Shown here: positions 18,658 to 26,585 of the stretch, in pieces | Position numbering within the stretch: the first letter of the stretch is position 1 | Layout of the letters: the number at the start of each line of letters is the position of its first letter | Source of the DNA: JAEUMD01 sp050250815 | Lineage (GTDB): Bacteria; Pseudomonadota; Alphaproteobacteria; Rhizobiales; Hyphomicrobiaceae | Length of the DNA: 64,000 nt | Assembly: GCA_050250815.1 (NCBI GenBank) | Contig: JBFWNY010000005.1 | Location: 1 to 64,000 of the forward strand | Direction: 5' to 3' | Program-made: the position numbers and the translations under genes | Notes under the pieces: generated by a model | Seen by the model: the letters and a program-made list of their open reading frames with translations, nothing else | What the model was told of the DNA's origin: nothing | Databases searched by the model: none

Positions 18658-20235
18658 GTGAGGGCCAGCGCACGAGTTCTACTCGCGGGCGTTTCCGCGT
18701 GCGTCATCCTATTGGGCGTCGGAGCGAAGGGCCTCGTCGCCCGCGGCGACGACGAGCGCACACTCTCCTTCTACAATATCCACACCAAGGAGACGCTAAG
18801 CGTCACCTACATGCGCAACGGCAAGCGCGATGCCGATGCGATGAAGAAGATCGATTGGATGATGCGGGACTGGCGGCGCGACGAAGCGACCACCATGGAT
18901 CCCGAGCTCATAGACCTGATCTGGGAAGTGCATGAGGAACTGGGCTCCAAGGAGCCGATCCACGTCATCTCCGGCTACCGCTCACCCAAGACCAACGAGA
19001 AGCTGCGCCGCGGCGGCGGTGGGCAGGCAAAATTCAGCCAGCACATTCTTGGCAAGGCCGCCGATGTCCACTTCCCCGACGTGCCGCTGAAGCAAATGCG
19101 CTATTCGGGCCTCGTTCGGCAGCAGGGCGGCGTCGGCTACTACCCAACCTCCGGCGTGCCTTTCGTCCACTTCGACACCGGCCGCGTGCGCCATTGGCCA
19201 CGCATCCCGCGCTACGAGCTGGCGCTGCTGTTTCCCAATGGAAACTCCAAGCATACGCCGGCCGACGGACGCCCCGTGACGCGCTCCGATCACCTCGTCG
19301 CCAAATCGAAGTATCGCGAACTCGCCGATCAGGTCGCAGCCTTCTTCGATGTCCGCTCCGGCAAGCGCACTGCGACGATGGTCGCTGATGCAGGCGCACG
19401 TCCAGCACCGGCCGCCGAACCCGCCAAGCCTCTGGAGCGTCAGGTGGCCTCGCTCGGCACCGACGCCCTGGCACTCGTCGCCGCCCCTCGTCCGGCGACG
19501 CGACCCGCGCGGCCTGTCGCCGACGCCGCCTCCGCCGAGGCCAACGGCTGGCGCGCGACACCGCGCATCGCTGCGCCAGCAGCCGAAGCTGCCCCGGCCC
19601 CCGCGCCTCGCGCCGTGGCCGCCGTCTCGGATCAGGATCGCGACCGCTTGGCCTCGCTGTTCCGGCTCGCCTCATTCGCACCCGCACCACGCCTCGTGAG
19701 CGAGCCCAAGCCCGTCTTGCGCCGTGCGGCACGCAGCAACCTTCCCGACCTTACAGGTGGCAGCCTGCCCGCGCCTTCGCTTGCCGCTGCCCCGGCGGAG
19801 GCGCCCACGCGCGAAGCGCCGCGCGTCGCCTCTCTCGGTCAACCCGCAGCCTCCGCGGACGCGCCGCGCTCGATCACCGACTTCATCGAGCAGGGCTGGT
19901 CGACCGGCTTTGCCGCGGCGCCCGAGTTCGACGAGGAGCATCCCGACGAGATGTCCTACCGCCCGTTCCCCGTGGCGCCACTGCTCACTCACACCGCCTC
20001 CGCGGACGACCCGGTGCTCACCGGCATGATCCAGCCCGATGTCGGACGCACCCTCGAACTGCTGGGTGCGGACAGCGATGCGCTACCCATGCGCCTGCGG
20101 CCCGGCCAACAGGTGGCCCAGCTCATGTGGGCGCAGGAGTTCAAAGGCAGCGCCGTCGACCTGTCGATGCTGGAACGGCTGCCTGAGAGCGATGCCGGGC
20201 TGCCGCGCCGTGCAGTACGCACCAGCGCGCGCTGA
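18658..20235 (+). CDS. DUF882 (M15-like, YcbK-type) periplasmic peptidase with long low-complexity tail
   Basis: Counted from GTG 18658 the protein has 525 residues: a signal peptide or anchor (about 1-28), then a DUF882/YcbK-type metallopeptidase domain (about 35-200). The domain contains the zinc-ligand pattern SQHxxGxAxDVH and a later PFVHFD. The fold is that of M15 D-Ala-D-Ala carboxypeptidases, so murein trimming is the expected role. The remaining 300 residues are Ala/Pro/Arg-rich and look disordered, which is unusual because YcbK-type proteins are often near 180 residues. GTG 18658 has a GGGGA ribosome binding site; GTG 18604 is an alternative. It follows the L,D-transpeptidase gene. 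Confidence 0.85.
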   Translation: MRASARVLLAGVSACVILLGVGAKGLVARGDDERTLSFYNIHTKETLSVTYMRNGKRDADAMKKIDWMMRDWRRDEATTMDPELIDLIWEVHEELGSKEPIHVISGYRSPKTNEKLRRGGGGQAKFSQHILGKAADVHFPDVPLKQMRYSGLVRQQGGVGYYPTSGVPFVHFDTGRVRHWPRIPRYELALLFPNGNSKHTPADGRPVTRSDHLVAKSKYRELADQVAAFFDVRSGKRTATMVADAGARPAPAAEPAKPLERQVASLGTDALALVAAPRPATRPARPVADAASAEANGWRATPRIAAPAAEAAPAPAPRAVAAVSDQDRDRLASLFRLASFAPAPRLVSEPKPVLRRAARSNLPDLTGGSLPAPSLAAAPAEAPTREAPRVASLGQPAASADAPRSITDFIEQGWSTGFAAAPEFDEEHPDEMSYRPFPVAPLLTHTASADDPVLTGMIQPDVGRTLELLGADSDALPMRLRPGQQVAQLMWAQEFKGSAVDLSMLERLPESDAGLPRRAVRTSAR

Positions 20236-20261
20236 AGCCCAGGGTGGCACTCAGCATCCCG

Positions 20262-21215
20262 TCAACGCGGCACGCGATGCGCCTCGTAGGCCTTCGCGGC
20301 CGCTTTCTCGACACCGGGCCACGCGCGTTTGAACAGCCGTCCCAGCTCGCGGAAATCGGCCTTCCGCGGACTTGAGTTGCGCCAGCCCAGGCCAACACTG
20401 CGGAACGGCTCGGGGTCTGCAAACGGCACCAGCGTCAGCGGCCGGGCCCGCGCCTCGATGGCGAGACTCATCTCGGGCAACAGCGTGATGCCGTAGCCCG
20501 CTGCGACCATCTCGACGATGGTGGAAAGGCTCGATGCACCGAACGTGTTGACGGCATCGACCTGCGTCAACGCGCAATAGGCCAGCGCCTGGTCGCGCAG
20601 ACAGTGCCCTTCCTCCAACAGGAGCAGGTGCTCACCCTGGATCATGTCCTTGGTCGCCCGGACGCGTCCCGACAGCCGCCGCGACTCCGGCAATGCCAAC
20701 AGGAAGCGGTCGACGAACAACTCCTCGGTCTCGATATCGGCGTGTTCGATGGGCAGAGCGAGCAGCACGCAATCGATCTTGCCGCCAGTCAGCTCATCGA
20801 CGAGTGTCGCCGTTTGCGTCTCCCTAACGTGCAGCTCGAGGTCGGGATATTGCTTGCGCACCAGGGGCAGCAGCGGCGGCAGCAGGTAGGGCGCCATGGA
20901 AGGAATTACGCCGAGTTTCAACGGCCCGACGAGCAGGCTGTCGGCATGCTGGGCGTATTCGACGAGAGAGCGTACATCGCCGAGGACTCGCGCCGCTCGC
21001 CGCGCGATTTCGCGGCCCTTGTCCGTCAACTGGGCGCCTGACCGGGTGCGCTCGATAAGCTCTAAGCCCAGCGCCTGCTCCAGCTCGCGGATCTGCATGG
21101 AGAGCGCCGGCTGGGTGACCGCGCACGACTCGGCCGCGCGGCCGAAATGTTGCAGTCGTGCCAGCGCATCGAAGTAGCGCAACTGCTTCAGAGTGATGTG
21201 AATTGCCGCGGGCAT
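20262..21215 (-). CDS. oxyR: OxyR-type LysR-family peroxide regulator
   Basis: The 317-residue LysR-family protein has the N-terminal winged helix-turn-helix (about residues 7-65) and a C-terminal effector domain. The effector domain contains EEGHCLRDQALAYC with Cys205 and Cys214. These match the redox pair Cys199/Cys208 of E. coli OxyR in both motif and spacing, so it should sense hydrogen peroxide by disulfide formation. No catalase or peroxiredoxin gene is adjacent, so targets are elsewhere. It is convergent with the DUF882 gene, with only 26 bases between. Confidence 0.92.
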   Translation of the reverse strand: MPAAIHITLKQLRYFDALARLQHFGRAAESCAVTQPALSMQIRELEQALGLELIERTRSGAQLTDKGREIARRAARVLGDVRSLVEYAQHADSLLVGPLKLGVIPSMAPYLLPPLLPLVRKQYPDLELHVRETQTATLVDELTGGKIDCVLLALPIEHADIETEELFVDRFLLALPESRRLSGRVRATKDMIQGEHLLLLEEGHCLRDQALAYCALTQVDAVNTFGASSLSTIVEMVAAGYGITLLPEMSLAIEARARPLTLVPFADPEPFRSVGLGWRNSSPRKADFRELGRLFKRAWPGVEKAAAKAYEAHRVPR

Positions 21216-21517
21216 GCGTGCCGCCTCCGCCGCCGGTTGCTGGGCGGAAGGCTATCATCGCAACTTATGAAGACGAAGACAAACTTCGATTGGACCTGAT
21301 CGATCCGCCGGGGGTATCGATCAATGACAAATCAGCGGCGGAGTAGGGGGTCCAAGCCCTGGTCCACCGCTGGGCGTTCCGGCCTGGCGCCGACCGGGAC
21401 CGGGACGCCCGCCTCTCCGAGCAGAACTTGTCCGATCGAGCGACGTACAATTGCCAAGAGTGCCGGTGTCAACTCGGCGCTCTTCGCATTCCCGTCGAGG
21501 GCAGTGGACTTGCACCC
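21216..21517. other. Intergenic region without a gene
   Basis: These 302 bases lie between the start of oxyR and the end of gapR, both leftward. The segment next to oxyR (21240-21330) is locally AT-richer and presumably holds its promoter. The short ORFs across the rest look like noise. I see no hairpin with a T-tract. Confidence 0.45.
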
Positions 21518-21811
21518 TCACTCGGCGGCCATGAAAGCGTCCACGGCGGCCTCCGAAGGCGCCCCGCCCAGCATCCCAAGGGCGTGCATGTAGACCTCGA
21601 GGATCGACTCTTCCTCCTGCCGTTCGGTCTGAGACTTCTTCCGCAATCGAACGATCTGGCGCAGCGCCTTGATATCGAAGCCCAGCGCCTTGGCCTCCGC
21701 GTACTTATCGCGGATATCGCCGGCAATCGCCTTCTTCTCCTCTTCGAGCCGCTCGATCTGCTCGACGAATTGGCGCAATTGGTTCTGCGCCGAAGCCTGA
21801 AGCGTCGTCAT
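21518..21811 (-). CDS. gapR: GapR (DUF2312) DNA-binding protein
   Basis: The 97-residue protein is of the DUF2312/GapR family. It is mostly alpha-helical, with a long coiled coil (QLRQFVEQIERLEEEKKAI) and a basic middle segment (KALRQIVRLRKKS) that contacts DNA. In Caulobacter GapR binds overtwisted AT-rich DNA ahead of forks and polymerases and stimulates type II topoisomerases. Length and motif order are normal. It is nearly universal in alphaproteobacteria and is a good marker for the lineage. Confidence 0.93.
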   Translation of the reverse strand: MTTLQASAQNQLRQFVEQIERLEEEKKAIAGDIRDKYAEAKALGFDIKALRQIVRLRKKSQTERQEEESILEVYMHALGMLGGAPSEAAVDAFMAAE

Positions 21812-21992
21812 GGCAACCCCGCTCGATCGATTCGCCTGGACGGGCTTGATTCACGCTGCGAACTGCCGCGTCCACTTGCCCGCGCCGGCCCCTCAGCCGG
21901 CTTGCCCGGGACGTTAGGCGCCGCCCGGGACCGAGACAAGGCGGCGCGGAGAGCGATCCAGAGGTTTTGCAGCAACACGGCGCTCGCGGCGC

Positions 21993-23276
21993 CTATCCAG
22001 AATCGGGCGTCGTGGGATTCGCTTCCCCGGCCGGGCCCGCGGGGGTGTCGCCGAGCGGCAGCAGCACTGCCGTCTGCGGGGTCATGGTGCGAGCCGGAGG
22101 CGTCGCCACGAACACTGCTTTCTCCTCCGGCGGCACCGCGACGCGGCGCGTCATACGCCAAAGCAGATGCGTGATGAGTACCGCGTGCGCCGCAGCCGTC
22201 ATCGCGAACAGCCCGTGCCCGCCCACCGACTGCATCACCAGGCCCGCCAGCAGCGGCCCGACCATCGCGCCGACGCCGAAGACCGCCAGCAGACCGCCGC
22301 TTATGGCGATGTGATTGTCGCCCGGCGCATGGTCGTTGGCATGAGCGAGGATAACTGGATACATCGAAAAGATCGCAGCTCCCAGAACACCGGCGAAGGC
22401 CAGAACAGCCATCGCCGACTGAGGCCGGGCCAGCACGAACACCAGGTCCGCCAGCATGGCGACGAACGCCACGACCGCCAGCACGGTCCGGCGGTCCATA
22501 CGGTCCGATGCGTAGCCGATGGGAAGCTGCGCCAGGCCACCCGCCAGGATCGGGAGGCTGCTAAACAGAGCCACGGTGGCAAGGTCGAGGCCAAGTCCGG
22601 CGGCATAGACCGCGGCCAGCGTGCCGAACGCGCCGTTGGAAATTCCCACCATGAACACGCCCACGACCGCCACCGGTGAGCGGCGGTACAGCGCGGGCAC
22701 GTCGAGGCGCGTCTCAACGAGAGCGGCGGGCTGCGCGGTGGAGGACAGCGCCGGCGGAATCAGCGCCAGCATGTAGACGATGCCGGCGACGACGAACAGC
22801 TCAGGCCCCATGGGATTGCCCATGCTCAGCGCCATCTGTCCGGCCGTGGTCGCGAACAGGTTGATCATCGTGTAGAGGCCGAAGATACGGCCGCGATGAG
22901 CCGGATTGCTGTGCTGCGCGAGCCAGCCCTCGACGATCATTGCCGCGCCAGAAAAGCAGAAGCCCGAGACCGCCCTAAGGCCGACCCAGGCAACAGGAGA
23001 CACGATCAGCAGCGAAGCCAGTACCGCGATGCCCGCAAGCGAGGCCATCACCGAAAAGGCCCGGATATGCCCGACCCGGGCAACGAGCCGCGGCATGGTC
23101 AGACAGCCGACCACGTAACCGGCTGCCCAACTCGTTCCGAGTAGACCCAACGACAGCGCGGAGAAGCCCTCACCGATGCCGCGCAGTGGTAGGACAAGCG
23201 TGTTGAGACCGCCGGCAAACAACAGCAGCGCGGAACCCAGCATCAGTGCCGCGACCGGAAGAATGCGCTGCGTCAC
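21993..23276 (-). CDS. MFS transporter, YcaD-like
   Basis: The 427-residue inner-membrane protein has about 12 membrane segments in two halves. The loop between segments 2 and 3 is of the type MPRLVARVGHIRAF, and the inter-half equivalent is YASDRMDRRTVLA. Similarity in layout points to the YcaD/UMF-type branch of the major facilitator superfamily. The last 45 residues are a hydrophilic, Pro/Thr-rich tail. The start is probably GTG 23276. The substrate cannot be told from sequence. It is 48 bases downstream of the DUF1244 gene in the same direction. Confidence 0.87.
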   Translation of the reverse strand: MTQRILPVAALMLGSALLLFAGGLNTLVLPLRGIGEGFSALSLGLLGTSWAAGYVVGCLTMPRLVARVGHIRAFSVMASLAGIAVLASLLIVSPVAWVGLRAVSGFCFSGAAMIVEGWLAQHSNPAHRGRIFGLYTMINLFATTAGQMALSMGNPMGPELFVVAGIVYMLALIPPALSSTAQPAALVETRLDVPALYRRSPVAVVGVFMVGISNGAFGTLAAVYAAGLGLDLATVALFSSLPILAGGLAQLPIGYASDRMDRRTVLAVVAFVAMLADLVFVLARPQSAMAVLAFAGVLGAAIFSMYPVILAHANDHAPGDNHIAISGGLLAVFGVGAMVGPLLAGLVMQSVGGHGLFAMTAAAHAVLITHLLWRMTRRVAVPPEEKAVFVATPPARTMTPQTAVLLPLGDTPAGPAGEANPTTPDSG

Positions 23277-23324
23277 GGGCGTGGTTCCATGCCGGGCAAT
23301 CGTGGTCGCGGCGCGGGCCGCGGC

Positions 23325-23633
23325 TCAATGGTCCTTGGGACGGTTGCTCTCGAAGGCGGCAAGCTTGTCGGGCGAGGCCTCTTTCTGGTGCTTGGCCTGC
23401 CACTGGTCGTAGGGCTCGCCGTAGATGATCTCGCGGGCACCCGGCTTGTCGAGCGCAATCCCCTTGTCGCGTGCCGCGTCCATGTACCAGTTGGCGAGGC
23501 AGTTGCGGCAGAAGCCTGCCAGATTCATCATGTCGATGTTCTGAACATCGGTGCGTGTGCGCAGGTGATCGAGAAGCCGGCGGAAGGCGGCGGCCTCGAG
23601 CGCGATGCGCGTGTCGTTGTCGATCTCGGGCAT
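23325..23633 (-). CDS. DUF1244 family protein
   Basis: The 102-residue cytoplasmic protein belongs to DUF1244, with the conserved segment NLAGFCRNCLANWY followed by GEPYDQWQ. The two cysteines in CRNC are typical of the family and could bind metal. Function is not established. ATG 23633 has a GAGGAG ribosome binding site. It lies between the N-formylglutamate amidohydrolase-family gene (69 bases upstream) and the MFS gene, all leftward, so the three may be one transcript. Confidence 0.9.
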   Translation of the reverse strand: MPEIDNDTRIALEAAAFRRLLDHLRTRTDVQNIDMMNLAGFCRNCLANWYMDAARDKGIALDKPGAREIIYGEPYDQWQAKHQKEASPDKLAAFESNRPKDH

Positions 23634-23702
23634 GGTTCTCCTCGCATGCCTGTGGACGCCGGCAGACGTGCCCGCGCAGCGCCAAGCACGAAACTGCCGT
23701 GC

Positions 23703-24581
23703 TCATATAGGCCCGTGAGACCCCGGCGTGAAGCCGCCAGCGGCAACCGGGGCGCTCTCGGCTGCAGCGGCAGGCACCACTGGCAGATCGAGCGCCAGTC
23801 CACGTCGGTGCGCGACGGCCCGCATCACCTTCGCGACGCGTTCGGCCCAGTCCGACTGCCCCCTGGCATCGCGGATCAGGTCCTGGCGGATCTCGATGAT
23901 CGCATGCGGCAGGCCGCGCTGCGTCCCGTGCTGCCACATGCAGTCACCACGCAGCTTGCCCGTATAGGGCTCGTTGTCGCCCACCAGCAGGTCGCCGGCG
24001 GAAACGAACGTGTCGATCAGCGGCCCGGCGAGCCGGTCGTCCGCGTCCCAAAGAATGCCGACCTGCCACGGCCGTATCGCGCCACGCCACAGCTCTGTGA
24101 AGCTGTGGATGGAAAGCAGCGCGGGATGGGGATGCCGCAGGCTCATCTCGTCGATCACCCGGTCGATTGCCGTGTGATAGGGCCGATAGTAGGTGTCGAT
24201 GCGATGCGCGCGCTCCGCCGGGTCGAGCGTGCGGTTTCCCGGCACGACGGCGCCGTCCGACAGCCGCATGATGAGCGTCGGATCATCCTCGCCCCGGTTG
24301 GGGTCGATGAGCAGGCGCGAGAAGCGCGTCAGGATCGCCGGCACGTCGAGCGCGCGCGACAGCGCCTCAACGACTGCGGCCGCGCCGATGTCGTAGGCGA
24401 TGTGCCGTTGCAGCTGCGCCTCGGGAAGGCCGAGCGTGCCGTACGCTGCCGGCACCGTGTTCTCCGCATGATCGCATAGAAGCATCAGACCCGCATCCGC
24501 GCGGCCGGGCAGAATGCGAAACGTGTCGGTCTGAAGCGCGGCTATGCGCGGCGCGTCGCTTGGGCAAACCCTGTCGTGCAT
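23703..24581 (-). CDS. N-formylglutamate amidohydrolase family protein
   Basis: The 292-residue protein belongs to the N-formylglutamate amidohydrolase family. It has the early segment LLCDHAENTVP with the family's D/E-H metal-binding pattern, SIHSF at about residue 150, and IEIRQDLI near 230. The named reaction, N-formylglutamate plus water to glutamate plus formate, belongs to histidine degradation. No hut genes are present, so this distant alphaproteobacterial subgroup may act on another substrate. It is divergent from the glycerate kinase gene, and a 16-bp palindrome lies in the shared promoter region. Confidence 0.85.
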   Translation of the reverse strand: MHDRVCPSDAPRIAALQTDTFRILPGRADAGLMLLCDHAENTVPAAYGTLGLPEAQLQRHIAYDIGAAAVVEALSRALDVPAILTRFSRLLIDPNRGEDDPTLIMRLSDGAVVPGNRTLDPAERAHRIDTYYRPYHTAIDRVIDEMSLRHPHPALLSIHSFTELWRGAIRPWQVGILWDADDRLAGPLIDTFVSAGDLLVGDNEPYTGKLRGDCMWQHGTQRGLPHAIIEIRQDLIRDARGQSDWAERVAKVMRAVAHRRGLALDLPVVPAAAAESAPVAAGGFTPGSHGPI

Positions 24582-24658
24582 GGCCGAACACTATAGAGCG
24601 GGCGCCGGTTCGTCGCCACTGCAACAGCGCCGCATCCGGCCGCCGTCCGCGGCGTCGC

Positions 24659-24674
24659 GGGACGCATGCGTCCC
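24659..24674. promoter_or_regulatory. 16-bp perfect palindrome in a divergent promoter region
   Basis: GGGACGCATGCGTCCC is an exact palindrome in the 172-base gap between the amidohydrolase-family gene (start 24581, leftward) and the glycerate kinase gene (start 24754, rightward). GGCGTC (24651-24656) and GACGCC (24682-24687) flank it as further inverted copies. It is a reasonable operator for a dimeric regulator controlling both genes; no regulator is identified. Confidence 0.45.
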
Positions 24675-24753
24675 ACCGCTTGACGCCGCCCGTCCGATCT
24701 CGCAAACACGAGACATCCGGGCTACCCCGCTCCAACAACAAGGACCCTCGAAA

Positions 24754-26046
24754 ATGTCCGCAAGCCACGCCCAATCCCGTGCCTTCCTGATGAAGCTCTA
24801 CGAGGCGGCCGTGGCCACTGCGCATCCGGCGACGTGTGTGCCGCCACATTTGCCGCCGGTGCCCGAAGGCGGGCGCATCATCGTCGTGGGCGCCGGCAAG
24901 GCAGCCGCCGCGATGGCGCAGGCAACCGAGCGCCACTATGCGGCGCAGGGTCTTGCTGATCGTATCTCCGGCTTCGTCACGACACGGCACGGCTATGGCC
25001 TGCCGACAGAAATCATCGAGGTCGTCGAGGCAGGCCATCCCGTTCCCGACAAGATGAGCATCGAGACGGCGCAGCGCGCGTTGACGCTCGCCCGTACCGC
25101 CGGCCCCAACGATCTGGTGTTGGCGCTGATGTCGGGTGGCGCCTCCGCATTGTGGTCCGCTCCGGCCGCGGGCATCAGCTTCGAGGCCAAACAGGCGCTC
25201 ACCAAGCAGCTCCTGCGCTCGGGCGCGCGCATCACCGAGATGAATTGCGTGCGCAAGCATCTGTCGGCGGTCAAGGGTGGCAAGCTCGCCGCCGCAACTT
25301 ATCCCGCACGTCTCATCTCGCTCGCCATATCCGACGTGCCGGGCGACGACCCGGCGGCCATTGGATCGGGCCCGACGGTCGGCGATCCGACGACGCTGCA
25401 GGAGGCACGCGACGTTATCACCCGCTACCGCATCACGCCGCCCTCCGAGATCGCAGCGGCACTTGCCGACGAGCGTAACGAGACACTGAAGCCGGGTGAC
25501 CCCAAGCTCGCCAGCGCGACCTATGTGATGGTTGCGGCACCTAAGGCCTCCCTCGAGGCCGCGGCCCGCATCGCAACCGAAGCAGGGTATCGCGTCGAGA
25601 TCCTCGGCGACGCCCTTGAAGGCGAGGCGCGCGACGTGGCCCGCGAGCAGGCGGCCCGTGCGCTTGCCGCCAGGGCCAGGGGAGAGCGGCTCGCCATCAT
25701 GTCGGGCGGAGAATTGACCGTGACCGTCGTTGGTGATGGCCAGGGCGGCCCCAATCAGGAATACGCCCTCGGGCTGGCGATCACGCTCGACGGCACGCCC
25801 GGGATTTGCGGACTTGCGGGTGACACGGACGGAACGGACGGTGGCGCTGGCAGCGCCAGCGACCCGGCCGGAGCAATGGTTCTGCCCGATACGCTCCACC
25901 GCGCGGCGGCGTGCGATCTCAATGCCGCCAAGTTCCTTGCCAACAACGATTCCACGGGGTTTTTCCGGTCCATCGGGGACCTTGTGGAATGCGGCCCCAC
26001 GCAGACCAACGTCAACGACTTCCGCGTCATACTTATCGATCCCTGA
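24754..26046 (+). CDS. Glycerate 2-kinase (DUF4147/MOFRL family)
   Basis: The 430-residue protein has the N-terminal glycerate-kinase domain (GRIIVVGAGKAAAAMA near residues 40-55; LMSGGASALW near 125-135) and the C-terminal MOFRL domain (about 310-425). This type phosphorylates D-glycerate at C2, giving 2-phosphoglycerate, as GckA does in the serine cycle; some members are annotated TtuD, hydroxypyruvate reductase. ATG 24754 has an AAGGA ribosome binding site, and the open frame upstream is not conserved. Pyruvate kinase is encoded two genes later, so glycerate could pass through 2-phosphoglycerate and phosphoenolpyruvate to pyruvate. It could also salvage photorespiratory glycerate for the nearby Calvin cycle operon. 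Confidence 0.9.
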   Translation: MSASHAQSRAFLMKLYEAAVATAHPATCVPPHLPPVPEGGRIIVVGAGKAAAAMAQATERHYAAQGLADRISGFVTTRHGYGLPTEIIEVVEAGHPVPDKMSIETAQRALTLARTAGPNDLVLALMSGGASALWSAPAAGISFEAKQALTKQLLRSGARITEMNCVRKHLSAVKGGKLAAATYPARLISLAISDVPGDDPAAIGSGPTVGDPTTLQEARDVITRYRITPPSEIAAALADERNETLKPGDPKLASATYVMVAAPKASLEAAARIATEAGYRVEILGDALEGEARDVAREQAARALAARARGERLAIMSGGELTVTVVGDGQGGPNQEYALGLAITLDGTPGICGLAGDTDGTDGGAGSASDPAGAMVLPDTLHRAAACDLNAAKFLANNDSTGFFRSIGDLVECGPTQTNVNDFRVILIDP

Positions 26047-26111
26047 CGGACCGCCGGCGGGCCAAGCGGAACAGCGGGAAGCGCAGGCCGGCGATCACGA
26101 CCGAGGGACAG

Positions 26112-26585
26112 GTGACGAAATATTCCGACGAACGCCGAAGGACCGGCCGCAGCGCGCGTTTTGCCGTGCTGATGCTCGTGCTTTCCGCCGCACCGGCCGC
26201 AGCCGATCTCAAGCTGTGCAACTCGACCGAAAGCCGTGTCGGCGTCGCCATCGGCTACCAGAACCAAGAAGGCTGGGCGACCGAAGGCTGGTGGAACGTC
26301 GCCTCGCGAACCTGCGAGACGCTGCTGAAGGGCGCAGTACCCAGCCGTTTCATCTATGTGCATGCCGTCGACTATGACCGCGGCGGCGAGTGGGTCGGCA
26401 CGAACTTCATGTGCACCCAGGACAAATCGTTTGTCATCAAGGGCGTTCAGGATTGCCCCGATCGCGGGTATAAGCGGACGGGCTTCTTCGAGGTCGATAC
26501 GGGCGAAGCCAAGGACTGGACGATCCGGCTCACGGATCCGGAAGACGGGGGGAACGAGAGGAATGCGACGCAACAGGCGCGTTAA
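26112..26585 (+). CDS. DUF1036 secreted protein
   Basis: Counted from GTG 26112 (GAGGGA upstream) this is a 157-residue DUF1036 protein. A basic N-terminus and hydrophobic segment form a signal peptide (about residues 14-33, cleavage after AAA). The mature domain starts LKLCNSTESRVGVAIGY and contains WWNVASRTCETL and further conserved cysteines. The function of the family is unknown. Its last 23 bases overlap the start of pyk, so the two are almost certainly cotranscribed. The gene is 65 bases after the glycerate kinase gene. Confidence 0.85.
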   Translation: MTKYSDERRRTGRSARFAVLMLVLSAAPAAADLKLCNSTESRVGVAIGYQNQEGWATEGWWNVASRTCETLLKGAVPSRFIYVHAVDYDRGGEWVGTNFMCTQDKSFVIKGVQDCPDRGYKRTGFFEVDTGEAKDWTIRLTDPEDGGNERNATQQAR

